The position numbers were made by a program, and so were the translations under genes. Source: Nemertoderma westbladi (taxonomy: Eukaryota > Xenacoelomorpha > Nemertodermatida > Nemertodermatidae). Taken from it: a DNA stretch of 42,581 nt. Numbering within the stretch: the first letter of the stretch is position 1; each line of letters begins with the position of its first letter. The stretch lies in the NCBI GenBank assembly GCA_032718475.1, contig JAUCBJ010005109.1:1-42581 (forward strand). The letters run 5' to 3'. The notes beneath the pieces are model-generated. The model made no database searches. It was given only the letters and a program-made list of their open reading frames with translations, and was not told the DNA's origin. Below are positions 1 to 11,058 of this stretch, one piece after another.

Positions 1-1488
1 ATGCTGGGCTCTAACTGCTGAGGACACCAAATCTCTGGATGGCACATTCACAAGAATGCTACGCCGGGTTCATTGTGTCAAGTACAATGCACACATCTCC
101 AACCAGACACTATCTATATACTACTACTACTAGTAGCGGCATGCTGCATGCTGCACTGCATTGCTCTGAGTACGCTCCACTTTCTATATAAGACTTAGCT
201 GTAATATTTATAAAATTTATATCCATCCCCCTTTAACCTCTAAATAAAGTACAATAAATACAAAAAATATGGTGTTCATGTATAAATGCTTAAATACCAC
301 AAGTACAAATTATGTTAAACAAGATATAGTGCACTAATAAACAGTAAACTCACTGACTACAGTCTACACTGCCTGGCTGCAGCAATTATATCATATAATT
401 GAACTATTTCAGAGCTGCTGTTGTACCTTATCGTATGAACCTTTATATTTTAATTATCAACATAGATTACAAGCTGATGACTACCGTATAAGTCTATATG
501 ATAGTAATTATTATTATAAAAGAAAGTAGAGACGGTTGCAGTGCAGTTTACAGACAGACTGCTGACGACCAGGCGCGTCTGAGTATGAAATATGCGTTAC
601 ACTGTGGGTCATTAAATACACATATCTTTCATTAATATAAATCCTAAAAAATGTTTATCGAATACAATTTTACTGCTACAAAAGAATTGCTGCTGCATTA
701 GGGTCTTGCGATACCAGCAAATAATAACACAGCACCTTCTATCTGCCCACTGAGCTTAAAATCGCACTAAATTAGACACAAAAGTTGCACTAAATTAGTG
801 ATAAAAAGACATTCTGTAAATAATTTTGTGATAGAAAGTAAGAATATTGAGCGAATGCAGTACTTTCTTTTCGCGCACTGTAGTACAAATTTTAAAGAGA
901 GAAAGTGGATTTTCCAGTTAAAAATGTTTCAATTACATTGTAACTGAAATTGCGAATAATTTTGTATTATTAGAATAAATAATAATTCCATACCGATAAT
1001 TATTATTCATTTTAATTAGCGAAACTAACCGAAAATGCTGACGTACAGTCGAGGTTGAGGTAGTGTAAGTTGGAATCCCCATGGTAGGGTCCCGGGACCC
1101 CGGCTGGGACCTTACCCTCAATACGCTAGTGCTGACGACTAACTGGTGCCATTATGTCTCGGCAGTATCTTTTGGAAGCCATAATCACAGCACAGACATC
1201 AACTATTACAAAACCTATTTACATTTCCGACACTCGATAAATAGCAAACAACAAACAATCAGAACAAACGAATAATAATAAAATAATTAATAATAATAAA
1301 TTAATAATAATAAAAATAAAAATAAATGATCCTAATTAAGTGGCTTTCTAATAAACTATCACTCATAAAATATCGTTTATTTACATGTGTTTATACACAA
1401 CAATAAGTATTATAAGAATAAGAAATCCCCTCAAGTAACCTCTCCAGTAACTAACTGAGAGAAAGCCGCCCCAATATTAGATTATAAC

Positions 1489-1554
1489 AACAACATTTCC
1501 AATGGGTTGGAACAACATTTCCATTGGGTCGGAACAACATTTCCAAGGAGGTGG
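1489..1554. repeat. 22-bp tandem repeat, 3 copies
   Basis: The phrase AACAACATTTCC recurs at 1489, 1511 and 1533, giving three 22-bp units with variable 3' halves (AATGGGTTGG, ATTGGGTCGG, AAGGAGGTGG). No function is suggested. Confidence 0.85.
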
Positions 1555-1785
1555 AGGAGAGCCAGCCCGTCTTTTAATTTTTTAGCTTCTATTACACGAT
1601 CAATTTTCACTCGTCATGAACCCAACATGCATGAAACCTTTTCTTAAATTTGTTGGCGATGCGTTTGCGGCAGTTTGGGCGGGCATGTGGTACACTTTTC
1701 ACAATGAAACATTTTAGTTGTGAAATGTTACACCAATCAGAGATTTCTCATTTATATTTTATTATGGGAGGAAGAAAAACATACG

Positions 1786-2115
1786 TTATTTAATGTACCG
1801 GTATGTAACGAAATAATTGTTTCGGGGTTTAACTGGTTTAACTTGTAATCCTCCCAAAATAGTTGATATATAATTATATTTAAAATTATTTCCACTACTA
1901 CATCGCACAATTTTGATCTTCATGATTTCTTTATTCGCTGTGATTGTATTCACTCCCATTTTAATGATTGTAGTTGTAATACCACCAAGTTTGTCGGCTG
2001 TGGTTGTATCTGCCAAGGTAAGGGATGCTCTTGTGTTCTTCAACATTAATGTTGCTACTGATTTCCCATTGTCATCACAGACTCTTATGGTTACTACTCC
2101 AAGTAGTACAGTCAA
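1786..2115 (-). CDS. possible exon or ORF, unknown product
   Basis: An open frame of 109 codons on the minus strand reads as a plausible soluble protein segment, rich in Thr, Ile, Lys and Val. An example is TIRVCDDNGKSVATLML near its start. I recognise no family. The apparent start is TTG rather than ATG, so if real it is an internal exon. No strong splice sites bound it. The overlapping plus-strand frame is more hydrophobic and looks like the shadow. It could equally be chance; an open frame of this length is not rare even in AT-rich DNA. Confidence 0.2.
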   Translation of the reverse strand: MTVLLGVVTIRVCDDNGKSVATLMLKNTRASLTLADTTTADKLGGITTTIIKMGVNTITANKEIMKIKIVRCSSGNNFKYNYISTILGGLQVKPVKPRNNYFVTYRYIK

Positions 2116-3677
2116 AAGTAAAGTAAAGTAAATTTTCTTCGGCCACTAGGCCAGGGATTACGCACAAAGTCTGACAGTTACCAAGAAGGTACTTACACCA
2201 AACCACAATATGGCCTCAATATGGCAACGATATACACTAGCAATGCAAATACCATAGACCATTATGATTATGAATAGGAATAGAATTCAATTAACTTTTA
2301 AGTCTTGTTTATAAAGCTAAGTCTCTTGGAGGAAGACTACATGTATATGAAGACTATATGGACTATATATGTATACAATATAATCTATCTATCTATTTAC
2401 TACATTTTATTTATATATACTACATATTTGTTAACACCAATACAAAGTCATTTGTTCTGTTCTGTTAGTAGTTTTCGTCCTGTGGCGAGAAGACGAAATC
2501 GTACTTATTTGATTCCCGAGTGTATTTCTAGTTGAATATCGACCTCCCGGCTCTGAGTTCGGCCAGGGAACATTCTGTCGGATAAAACGGTCGGGGGATA
2601 TGGGTGGACCCCAGAGGAAGTGTCGTGAATAAGAACGATTTTGTGACTTGCAATGTATATTGCATTTCTGATATCTACTAGTCTTCCTATGTATCTCACC
2701 AATAATACACCAATAAAGTCATCGCAACTATGTTGCGGACACAACGTACAAACCAATAACTCCTGTGGTATGTCTAACTTCAAATGCACCGATAAAGCAA
2801 GTGGTGATATTTAATGTAGATCTACATTCAAGTATGAGGTCTGCACCAAAATATTGACATATTAAATACACTACAACATCAATAACATCAACATCAGGTT
2901 AATCTACTGTTAGCACATTAGTAATCTCTATACTAAATCAAGGGAATCACCCAGCTGTAAAGGTTTATCGTCCTCTTTTACTGTCCAGCATAACTTTCAC
3001 CTACTAATTATTTCACATAAGTGGGCCCTTAGTTAGTCAATATGCAGTATTTGGCCAGACTCAACATACTATAATGTTTGCTCATTCCTCATCGATGTAA
3101 CTCAAAGGCACACTTTTTCACACATGACACCATATCTCACTCTGTAGTGTAATAATATCTCATCATCATCTGCTCAACACACTGATTATCGCTTGTACAT
3201 GTTTATTGTTTATACTATATTGACACACCTTCCTTCATATTTAATCACTCACGCCATACATTTTAGACTTCTTAATGTACTTTTTTGCCTTAAAGTAATG
3301 CACTCCTTTCTGCTATTAGGTGATTATATATTGGTCACAGAAGACAGCAGTAATAATCTCATGCATTTCCAATCAGGGGACAGCTAATGCAACGGTATAT
3401 GAATATTGTATATTGAACTATTACCTACCTGTGTGACCTGTGTGATATATTTTTGATCTACAAAAATGAAAAATGACAATCACATATGTTCAGATGTAGT
3501 AGTCATAATACCGACTCTTGTACATTGTTTCAATCACCATAAATTATATTGTGAGCTGCAGCTTGGACTGCAACAGACCAGCTAACAGACTCCAATACAG
3601 TTAGTCTTAAAATAGCCACTGTGTCAGAGAGGAAACTCCTAATTACATTTTATAAATTCCATTATTGTTGTTTTTAG

Positions 3678-3860
3678 TACCCGATCACTGACTGCTATAG
3701 ATGGAAGTGATTCCTCCATAACCTTATATACTGATGAAGACTTTGATGGCAGTAACGAAGTAATTACATTGCATGGTAGCATAGCACACTTTGATTGGCC
3801 AGATAGATATAATCTGTTTTCATCATTGATTGTGTCCTCTGGAACTTGGAGACTTTACGA
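3678..3860 (+). CDS. internal exon encoding a beta/gamma-crystallin Greek-key motif
   Basis: The segment follows a pyrimidine-rich acceptor (TTGTTTTTAG, ending at 3677) and is followed by a consensus donor, GTAAGT, at 3861. It is 183 bp and phase 2 at both ends, so it can be skipped or duplicated without shifting frame. It encodes 60 residues with the crystallin signature: ITLYTDEDFDG (Tyr/Phe-x-Gly strand pattern), then FSSLIVSSGTWRLYE, matching the family's S-x-V-x-SG-x-W-x-LYE end. One exon per Greek-key motif is the arrangement known from vertebrate beta-crystallin genes. The family includes lens structural proteins and calcium-binding proteins in sponges, tunicates and microbes. I found no partner exon in the flanks, so this is either one exon of a gene with long introns or an isolated relic. 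The frame is intact. Confidence 0.7.
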
Positions 3861-5278
3861 GTAAGTTAACTCATATATTTTTGTGCTCCTGCATTACTAC
3901 ATGACATAGCTAATATTTTATACTTGACAATGAATACTCAAGCCAACATATCGAACCATTTTGATATAATATACTTTTTAATGTCATAATATTATACTAA
4001 TACTTATACTTAATAGTTAAATCAGCAGTTCAGATACTCTTGCCAGATTGCGAAACTGATTTATTGTCAATGTACGGGATTATTATTCATAATTATGTAT
4101 TTGATTATGGGATGAGAACATCCACAACTGGAAAGTTCACAACATGAGTTCACACTAGAAGAGTAGATACTCTCTCATATACATACATAATGAGGGAGGA
4201 GTAATGTATATTTTGCTTTCTGTAATAATATACTTGGTCTGACTAAGTAAGGTTGACCAATGGCTAATTGACAATCAGCTATCTCACAATCTCAAGAAAA
4301 CCGAATATCGAATTTTTACAAATAAAAAAAGAATCCACAACTAATACCGAGAAAATCAGAAACACAGACGTCCATCTAGTAACACATACAACACGTTGTG
4401 GGGTCTTCGAGCAGCACGTGTTCAAATGTTCAATGACTGAGCAGCGACTAATTAACAAATTTATGAGAGATTCATTGACCAGCTACCGACAGACCAATAT
4501 TGTGACATATATTTTAGTTTAATGTTTGATTCAATTAGAGGCACAAATTAAAAAGGCTACAAATATATAGGGGTGAATAATTAAATTAGTCACCCATTTA
4601 GGCCTAAAAGGTAGCCAAATATAAGTTGCAATCTATAAAAATTTTTGAATTCAGTGGTGTGGGTGTGGGTGTGTTGTTTATTGATTCCGTAGATTTCATG
4701 TTGAAATAGCGTTCATTAATTTAATTTCTATTTAATGATTCATGCATACTAATACACACATTAAATTAGTTCGCGTGTGTTAAGTGTGTAAGATTTGATT
4801 GTTTCGTCACGAAACCATTAGGGCACAGAAACTGACGGATTCTTCGCGAATTTCGCAAACGTCGCAAACTTCGGGAATTTGTTCTACAATTTTGACTCCT
4901 TAAGCAAAAGGGTCCCGAATGAGTTTTTTAACCTTTATTTTTTGTGATTTTGAGTGCTTTTTTTATACTAGTGAATATTCTAGAACCTTAGTAGATTTTT
5001 AATGGTATATAGCTAGTATTTTTTACTAGCTAGTAATTTTTGGAAATTATTTTGGTCATTAATATATTCTTCAACAGTTTAACCTGAAATATCATGGACT
5101 TTCACATTTTTTATAATTTCAAAAAATACTAGCAAGCAAAAAAACACTAGCTATCATAAAAAACATATCTACTAATGTTGTAGAACTTTCACCAATACCA
5201 AAAAAATTAAAAAACTCTAAAAAAGGATTGGTGAAAAATGGCTGGGGTGTCGACAGGGCGAAGTAGGGACCGTGTTGC
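3861..5278. other. AT-rich DNA, no confident gene
   Basis: It starts with the donor site of the crystallin-like exon, so it is probably intronic or downstream sequence. An 84-codon open frame at 4268-4522 has no recognisable domain and overlaps a relic of the 1.5-kb repeat (about 4391-4420). Bases 4930-5230 are very AT-rich, with repeated CTAGCTA/ACTAGC words that can pair. Confidence 0.5.
4391..4420 (+). repeat. stray relic of the 1.5-kb repeat
   Basis: About 30 bp (ACACGTTGTGGGGTCTTCGA and the following bases) match the GC-rich motif that opens the second half of the 1.5-kb repeat at 10187 and 11765, with only a few differences. The flanks diverge quickly, so it is an old dispersed fragment. 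Confidence 0.5.
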
Positions 5279-5350
5279 TTAACCCCTTAGAGCCTATGAC
5301 GTCCACTGCACGTCACAATGGACAGCACGAAGACGTGCAGTGGACGTCAT
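5279..5350 (+). mobile_element. possible piggyBac-like left end with palindrome
   Basis: The sequence TTAACCCCTTAGAGCC at 5279 has the TTAA-CCC form of piggyBac-superfamily ends. Right behind it is a perfect 19-bp inverted repeat (arms 5296-5314 and 5332-5350, containing GACGTCCACTGCACGTC) around a 17-base spacer. I found no matching GGGGTTAA end downstream, so this may be a truncated MITE, or simply a hairpin. Confidence 0.35.
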
Positions 5351-5519
5351 GCTGGAATACATGTTTTATTAGAAGGCTCTTGGAGAAGGTATACTGGTGG
5401 ATAGTATTAATGACATTTATTGCTCTTCGTGGCAAAAAATCCATTCTGTACTGTAGATAGGCTGTATTGTAGACTGTATTATTAGTGTTAGGTATATGGC
5501 GTAATGCCAACCACAGTAC

Positions 5520-6064
5520 AGTAGTACAGACTGGCAGTAAGACCGACAGACAGACAGACTAGATTTATGTAAACGTGTAAACTGACATCAAAAATGAAAT
5601 CAGCAACCCTTAAAACCACCATAGCGAGAATGTTGGTTAGTTAGTATACTTTCTTAAGTTTTCACAGACTGACTGACAGAAAGACCGACAGCCACACAGA
5701 CTAGATTTTTTTAAACGTGAAAACTGACATCTGAAATAAAATTAGCACCCATTAAAACCCCCATAACGAGAATGTTAGTTAGTTTGTATTATTTTTTAAG
5801 TTTTGACAGACTGACTGACTGACAGAAAGACCGACATACAGACAGACTATATTTATGTAAACCTGAAAACTGACATCAGAAATGAAATCAGCACCCCTTA
5901 AAACCCCAATAGCGAGAATGTTAGTTAATTTGAATTCTCTTTTATGTTTTGACAGACTGACTGACAGAAAGACCGACAGACAGACAGACTAGATTTATGT
6001 AAACGTGAAAACTGACATCAGAAATGTAATCAGCACTCCTTAAAACCCCCATAGTGAGAATGTT
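5520..6064. repeat. 142-146-bp tandem repeat, about 4 copies
   Basis: The phrase GACCGACAGACAGACAGACT followed by ATTTATGTAAACGTG recurs with spacings of 142, 146 and 142 bases (anchor positions 5561, 5703, 5849, 5991). Each unit also has a conserved CTTAAAACC...ATAGCGAGAATGTTAG end. Copies differ by scattered substitutions, so the array is moderately old. It has no coding capacity. Confidence 0.9.
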
Positions 6065-7060
6065 AGCGACAAGTTTTAATTATTAACCATATTTCGTAAG
6101 ATATATTTTAAAACATTTATTTATTAATAATGCAATAACTGAATAACCAGATAACGGAACGACAAACCGAATTGAAACTTTTAATTACTAATAATAATTG
6201 TGGTGAGAGGTGATGGAAATCAAGGATATATGTTGTTATGTTATGGAGCACGCGTTGGTAGGCACAGGCAATGAATTGATGTATGTTGAGATGTATTGAA
6301 GGAGCACTATTCCTTCATTAGTAATAATATTAATGTCATTGAATAACTGATACCTAAACACACACCCCCCCCCCCCCCCCCCCCCCGTCAGCCAGTTCTA
6401 TGGAGAGTGAGTGAATGTTTAGGGAATTAATGCTATCCTACCATCCCCAACCAGCAGCAGTCTGCCTCTAACAGGCCAGGACATTCTCAGCGTTGCTAAG
6501 ACACGGGAAGGAATTACTCCGTATTGACTGTCATTAGGCGGTTAGAGCCTGCGTGTGAATTAATTGATAAAAATGCAATTTTAATTGTAAATCAATAAAT
6601 AACTATAAAACTTGACATTAATCTCGAGTATAAAGTAAAGACTTTGATAGAATGGGACACGGCGAATCTACCCATGTTAATTTTATACCAGATGGGATAA
6701 ATGTTACCCCCCTAAATAATTAATTACCGATAGAAGAATCGAAATAATTCGATTCAACCATACAATTTAACTGAAGATATTAACTTCGATTATGGCTTCC
6801 GACATTTATGGCTACCGACACACACACACACACGTCACACACAGACTTTTGAGAAACGGCCATAGTATAATTATATCAGTTCGCTGATGGCTCGCCATAC
6901 GTGTCTCGCCCCACATAAGATAAGACACAAGGAGTCTTAAACAATTACCCATTTATATTCTCCTCATGTGTCAGTCTATAACGTCATCATATCAGTACCG
7001 GTATATAACGTCACAACAAGTAAGCCATTTAGTGAGATAAACATATTGAGAGAAACCTGA
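6065..7060. other. non-coding stretch with poly(C) tract
   Basis: I see no gene. It holds an uninterrupted 22-base C run at 6365-6386, a short CA microsatellite near 6820-6835, and a GGCTCGCC...TCGCCCCACA phrase near 6890-6913 that resembles the end of the 1.5-kb repeat unit. Confidence 0.6.
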
Positions 7061-8840
7061 GTACCTAAGTCGGTCACTATGTCGGCACCTATGTCGGCAC
7101 CTCTGTCGGCACCTGCGTCGGCACCTCTGTCGGCATCTGTGTCGGCACCTGTGTCGGCACCTGTGTCGGCACCTGTGTCGGCACCTGTGTCGGCACCTCT
7201 GTCGGCACCTGTGTCGGCACCTGTGTCGGCACCTCTGTCGGCACCTGTGTCGGCACCTGTGTCGGCACCTCTGTCGGCACCTGTGTCGGCACCTCGGTCG
7301 GCACCTCTGTCGGCACCTGTGTCGGCACCTCTGTCGGCACCTGTGTCGGCACCTCTGTCGGCACCTGTGTCGGCACCTCTGTCGGCACCTGTGTCGCCAC
7401 CTGTGTCGGCACCTCTGTCGGCACCTGTGTCGGCACCTGTGTCGGCACCTGTGTCGGCACCTGTGTCGGCACTTGTGTCGGCACCTGTGTCGGCACTTGT
7501 GTCGGCACCTGTGTCGGCACCTGTGTCGGCACCTGTGTCGGCACCTGTGTCGGCACCTGTGTCGGCACCTCTGTCGGCACCTATGTCGGCACCTCTGTCG
7601 GCACCTGTGTCGGCACCTCTGTCGGCACCTGTGTCGGCACCTCTGTCGGCACCTGTGTCGGCACCTGTGTCCGCACCTGTGTCGGCACCTGTGTCGGCAC
7701 CTGTGTCGGCACCTCTGTCGGCACCTGTGTCGGCACCTCTGTCGGCACCTGTGTCGGCACCTCAGTCGGCACCTGTGTCGACACCTCGGTCGGCACCTCT
7801 GTCGGCACCTGTGTCGGCACCTCTGTCGGCACCTGTGTCGGCACCTCTGTCGGCACCTGTGTCGCCACCTGTGTCGGCACCTGTGTCGGCACCTGTGTCG
7901 GCACCTGTGTCGGCACCTGTGTCGGCACTTGTGTCGGCACCTGTGTCGGCACTTGTGTCGGCACCTGTGTCGGCACCTGTGTCGGCACCTGTGTCGGCAC
8001 CTGTGTCGGCACCTGTGTCGGCACCTGTGTCGGCACCTGTGTCGGCACCTGTGTCGGCACCTGTGTCGGCACCTGTGTCGGCACCTGTGTCGGCACCTGT
8101 GTCGGCACCTGTGTCGGCACCTGTGTCGGCACCTGTGTCGGCACCTATGTCGGCACCTGTGTCTGCACCTGTGTCGGCACCTGTGTCGGCACCTCTGTCG
8201 GCACCTGTGTCGGCACCTGTGTCGGCACTTGTGTCGGCACCTGTGTCGGCACTTGTGTCGGCACCTGTGTCGGCACTTGTGTCGGCACCTGTGTCGGCAC
8301 TTGTGTCGGCACCTGTGTCGGCACCTGTGTCGGCACCTGTGTCGGCACCTGTGTCGGCACCTCTGTCGGCACCTATGTCGGCACCTCTGTCGGCACCTGT
8401 GTCGGCACCTCTGTCGGCACCTGTGTCGGCACCTCTGTCGGCACCTGTGTCGGCACCTGTGTCGGCACCTGTGTCGGCACCTGTGTCGGCACCTGTGTCG
8501 GCACCTGTGTCGGCACCTGTGTCGGCACCTGTGTCGGCACCTATGTCGGCACCTGTGTCTGCACCTGTGTCGGCACCTGTGTCGGCACCTCTGTCGGCAC
8601 CTATGTCGGCACCTGTGTCGCCACCTGTGTCGGCACCTGTGTCGGCACCTGTGTCGGCACCTGTGTCGGCACCTGTGTCGGCACCTGTGTCGGCACCTGT
8701 GTCGGCACCTGCGTCGGCACCTGTGTCGGCACCTGTGTCGGCACCTGTGTCGGCACCTATGTCGGCACCTGTGTCTGCACCTGTGTCGGCACCTGTGTCG
8801 GCACCTCTGTCGGCACCTATGTCGGCACCTCTGTCTGCAC
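7061..8840. repeat. 12-bp minisatellite, about 148 units
   Basis: The unit is GCACCTGTGTCG. Most variation is at two positions, giving CCTGTG, CCTCTG, CCTATG, CTTGTG and rare CCTCGG types. Longer runs of the same variants recur (for example the runs ending in the rare CTCGG type at 7291-7297 and 7789-7795), which indicates higher-order duplication. The first two units (from 7061) are degenerate and the last ends at CTGCACAGCG. Because 12 is divisible by 3 and the unit has no stop, long reading frames appear on both strands; these are a consequence of the period, not evidence of a protein. Confidence 0.97.
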
Positions 8841-8844
8841 AGCG

Positions 8845-9593
8845 TCTACGCCCGTATTTATGTTATTATATCTGTCATTTACCTGAGATAGCAATACAAC
8901 ACTTATAGTAGAGTCAATACAGGAAGGATGTTGGGATGTTGGCTGTCTGAATGAATGCTGTCTGGGCTGGAATAGCAATACTGGTTGCCTATTACTATTC
9001 CTCTCTGGTTAGTCTACAGCCACAACTCCCACCCAGCTAGCTCCACACCAGCAGAGACTTGACCAATAATCATTCCCAGCAACTAGCTGCTTTACACACA
9101 CATCCTTCCATCGTACCAGCATGTTGGCCAATAAATGAGCAGTATTTAATGAGAATCAATTTTTTTTGCCGTTTTAATTACTTTAGATCAATTAAAGACA
9201 CAATTATTAAAGCAAATCACTTGAACTAATTAAAAACTATAATATAATGGGGTATGGGGATTACAGCTGTATAACTTTTAATTATAATTATTTAAATCTT
9301 ATACTGTAAAACAATTAATTTCCTTTAAAAGGCAGGTTGAAAATGGTGTTTTTACCGTAATAACTTAATTAACTAATTAACTGCTATTATCTTAGCTTCT
9401 CGAAGGCCACACGGAAATTCTACTTGGAAAATTTCTAAACTTTTGCCAAACAACATGTGTACCAAGTTTGGATAGATTTCATCAAAGATTGGCCGAGTTA
9501 TTAACGTTTAAAATTGAACGCGACAGAACGACAGAACGACAGGTTGATTAATGGTACCACTACGCTAAGGCTCACTCACTTCGTGGCTCGCCA
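8845..9593 (+). repeat. 1.5-kb tandem repeat, copy 0 (first half only)
   Basis: This matches the first half (X) of the units that follow. It runs from ATTTATGTTATTATATCTGT through the conserved GGCTGGAATAGCAATACTGG and CCAAGTTTGGATAGATTTCA segments to the terminal CACTTCGTGGCTCGCC. The second half (Y) is missing: the end of X0 is joined directly to an internal point of X1 at ACACATTTATAG, consistent with a deletion by recombination between copies. The minisatellite abuts it upstream. Confidence 0.85.
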
Positions 9594-11058
9594 CACATTT
9601 ATAGTGAATTTAAAGAATGCTGTCTGGGCTGGAATAGCAATACTGGTTGTCTATTACTATTCCTCTCTGGTTAGTCTTAGCAACAACTCCCAGCCAGCAG
9701 CAGAGACTTGACCAATAATCATTCCCAGCAACTGGGAATGACACACACATCCCATCTATGTACCAGCATGTTGGCCAATAAATGAGCAGTATTTAATGAG
9801 AATAAATTTTTTTTGCCGTTTTAATTACTTTAGATCAATTAAAGACACAATTATTAAAGCAAATCACTTGAACTAATTAAAAACTATAATAGAATGGCGT
9901 ATGGGGATTACATCTGTATAATTTTTAATTATAATTATTTAAATCTTATACTGTAAAACAATTAATTTCCTTTAAAAGGCAGGTTGAAAATGGTGTTTTT
10001 ACCGTAATAACTTAATTAACTAATTAACTGCTATTATCTTAGCTTCTCGAAGGCCACACTGAAATTATACTTGGAAAATTTCTAAACTTTTGCCAAACAA
10101 CATGTGTACCAAGTTTGGATAGATTTCATCAAAGATTGGCCGAGTTATTAACGTTTAAAATTGAACGCGACAGAACGACAGAACGACACGTTCGTGGGGC
10201 CTTCGCGCAGCACGAGGCCCAGTTATGAGATACAAATTAAAATTGAGCGACTGTATCACAAAATCAGGTTTTGAGAAATTTACCCACACCACCAATCAAT
10301 CAAAGAAAGGGGGACAGTACGTGTTCACCCCTTTTAATCCCCCCCCCCCCCCCCCCCAACCCTTCCCAACCACCAATACATAACCGCGACATCTACCACC
10401 CACGGAAGGGTAGCACGAACTTATTTCCAATCGCACGTTCAATATGCAAAGCCAGGTGGTTTATAGGAATATAATAAACGCAGTACTCGTATTCATTATA
10501 AGCCTCGTTGCGTTCGTCCTGTTTTGTATTTAAATATATTTCTTAAACGCAGGCTAGGACGTTCTTTATAATAATAATAACTAGGGATGCGATCAATATG
10601 TGAAGCCAGGTGGTTTATATAATAATTTAGTCAACGCAGTACTCGTCTTCATTATATGCCTCGTTGCGCTCGTCGCTTGTCCTGTTTTGTTATAAAATAT
10701 TTTTCCTAAACGCAGACTGACGTTCTTTATACAGTTATAACTATGCGAAGTTTCGAAACTGTGCGAGTAACTGTTGATACATCTATGTGGATATGTGTGA
10801 TATGTGGAGATGTGTGATACAACGCCAACGCATCTTATGCCGATGTAGTAATATGGGTATTGAAATAATATTAAATTAATGTACACTCTTAAAGCTGCAG
10901 CGAAAAAATGTAGCTAATTTCCTAGGTTACATATAAAATAATAATATTATTTTTAAGAACATTAATTTTACTACTTTGCAAAAATTCAATTAAAAAATAA
11001 CCAGACATATACATTGTGGAATAAACTATTTCAGAAGCCTACACAACAGCCATGCCAT
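9594..11058 (+). repeat. 1.5-kb tandem repeat, copy 1
   Basis: X half 9594 to about 10185, Y half about 10186-11058. Y opens with a GC-rich near-palindromic motif (CGTGGGGCCTTCGCGCAGCA), contains a 19-base C run (10339-10357), and includes two ~150-bp subrepeats starting at about 10440 and 10593 (GCCAGGTGGTTTATA...). I see no terminal inverted repeats or coding domain. The open frames in it change length between copies and look fortuitous. It could be a satellite or a non-autonomous element amplified in tandem. Confidence 0.88.

Larger units (their letters stand above)
1..3677. other. AT-rich DNA, no confident gene
   Basis: Apart from the small features listed separately, I see no convincing coding exon, RNA gene or named mobile element here. 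Open frames are short, lack splice context and show no recognisable domain. A small GC-rich imperfect hairpin sits near 1081-1115 (GGTAGGGTCCC pairing with GGGACCTTACC). If the crystallin-like exon at 3678 belongs to a plus-strand gene, this stretch may be its intron or upstream region. Confidence 0.5.

Noticed and set aside
2505-2789. 94-codon minus-strand ORF
   Set aside because: It starts with ATG and reads like protein in places, but shows no recognisable domain, no splice context and no second copy; chance is as likely.
7079-8908. 609-codon ATG-led frame of (V/L/M)SAP repeats, and long frames in other phases
   Set aside because: A 12-bp unit without stops opens several frames on both strands; the frame runs into unrelated sequence and stops right after the array. 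No homology or splice context supports a protein.
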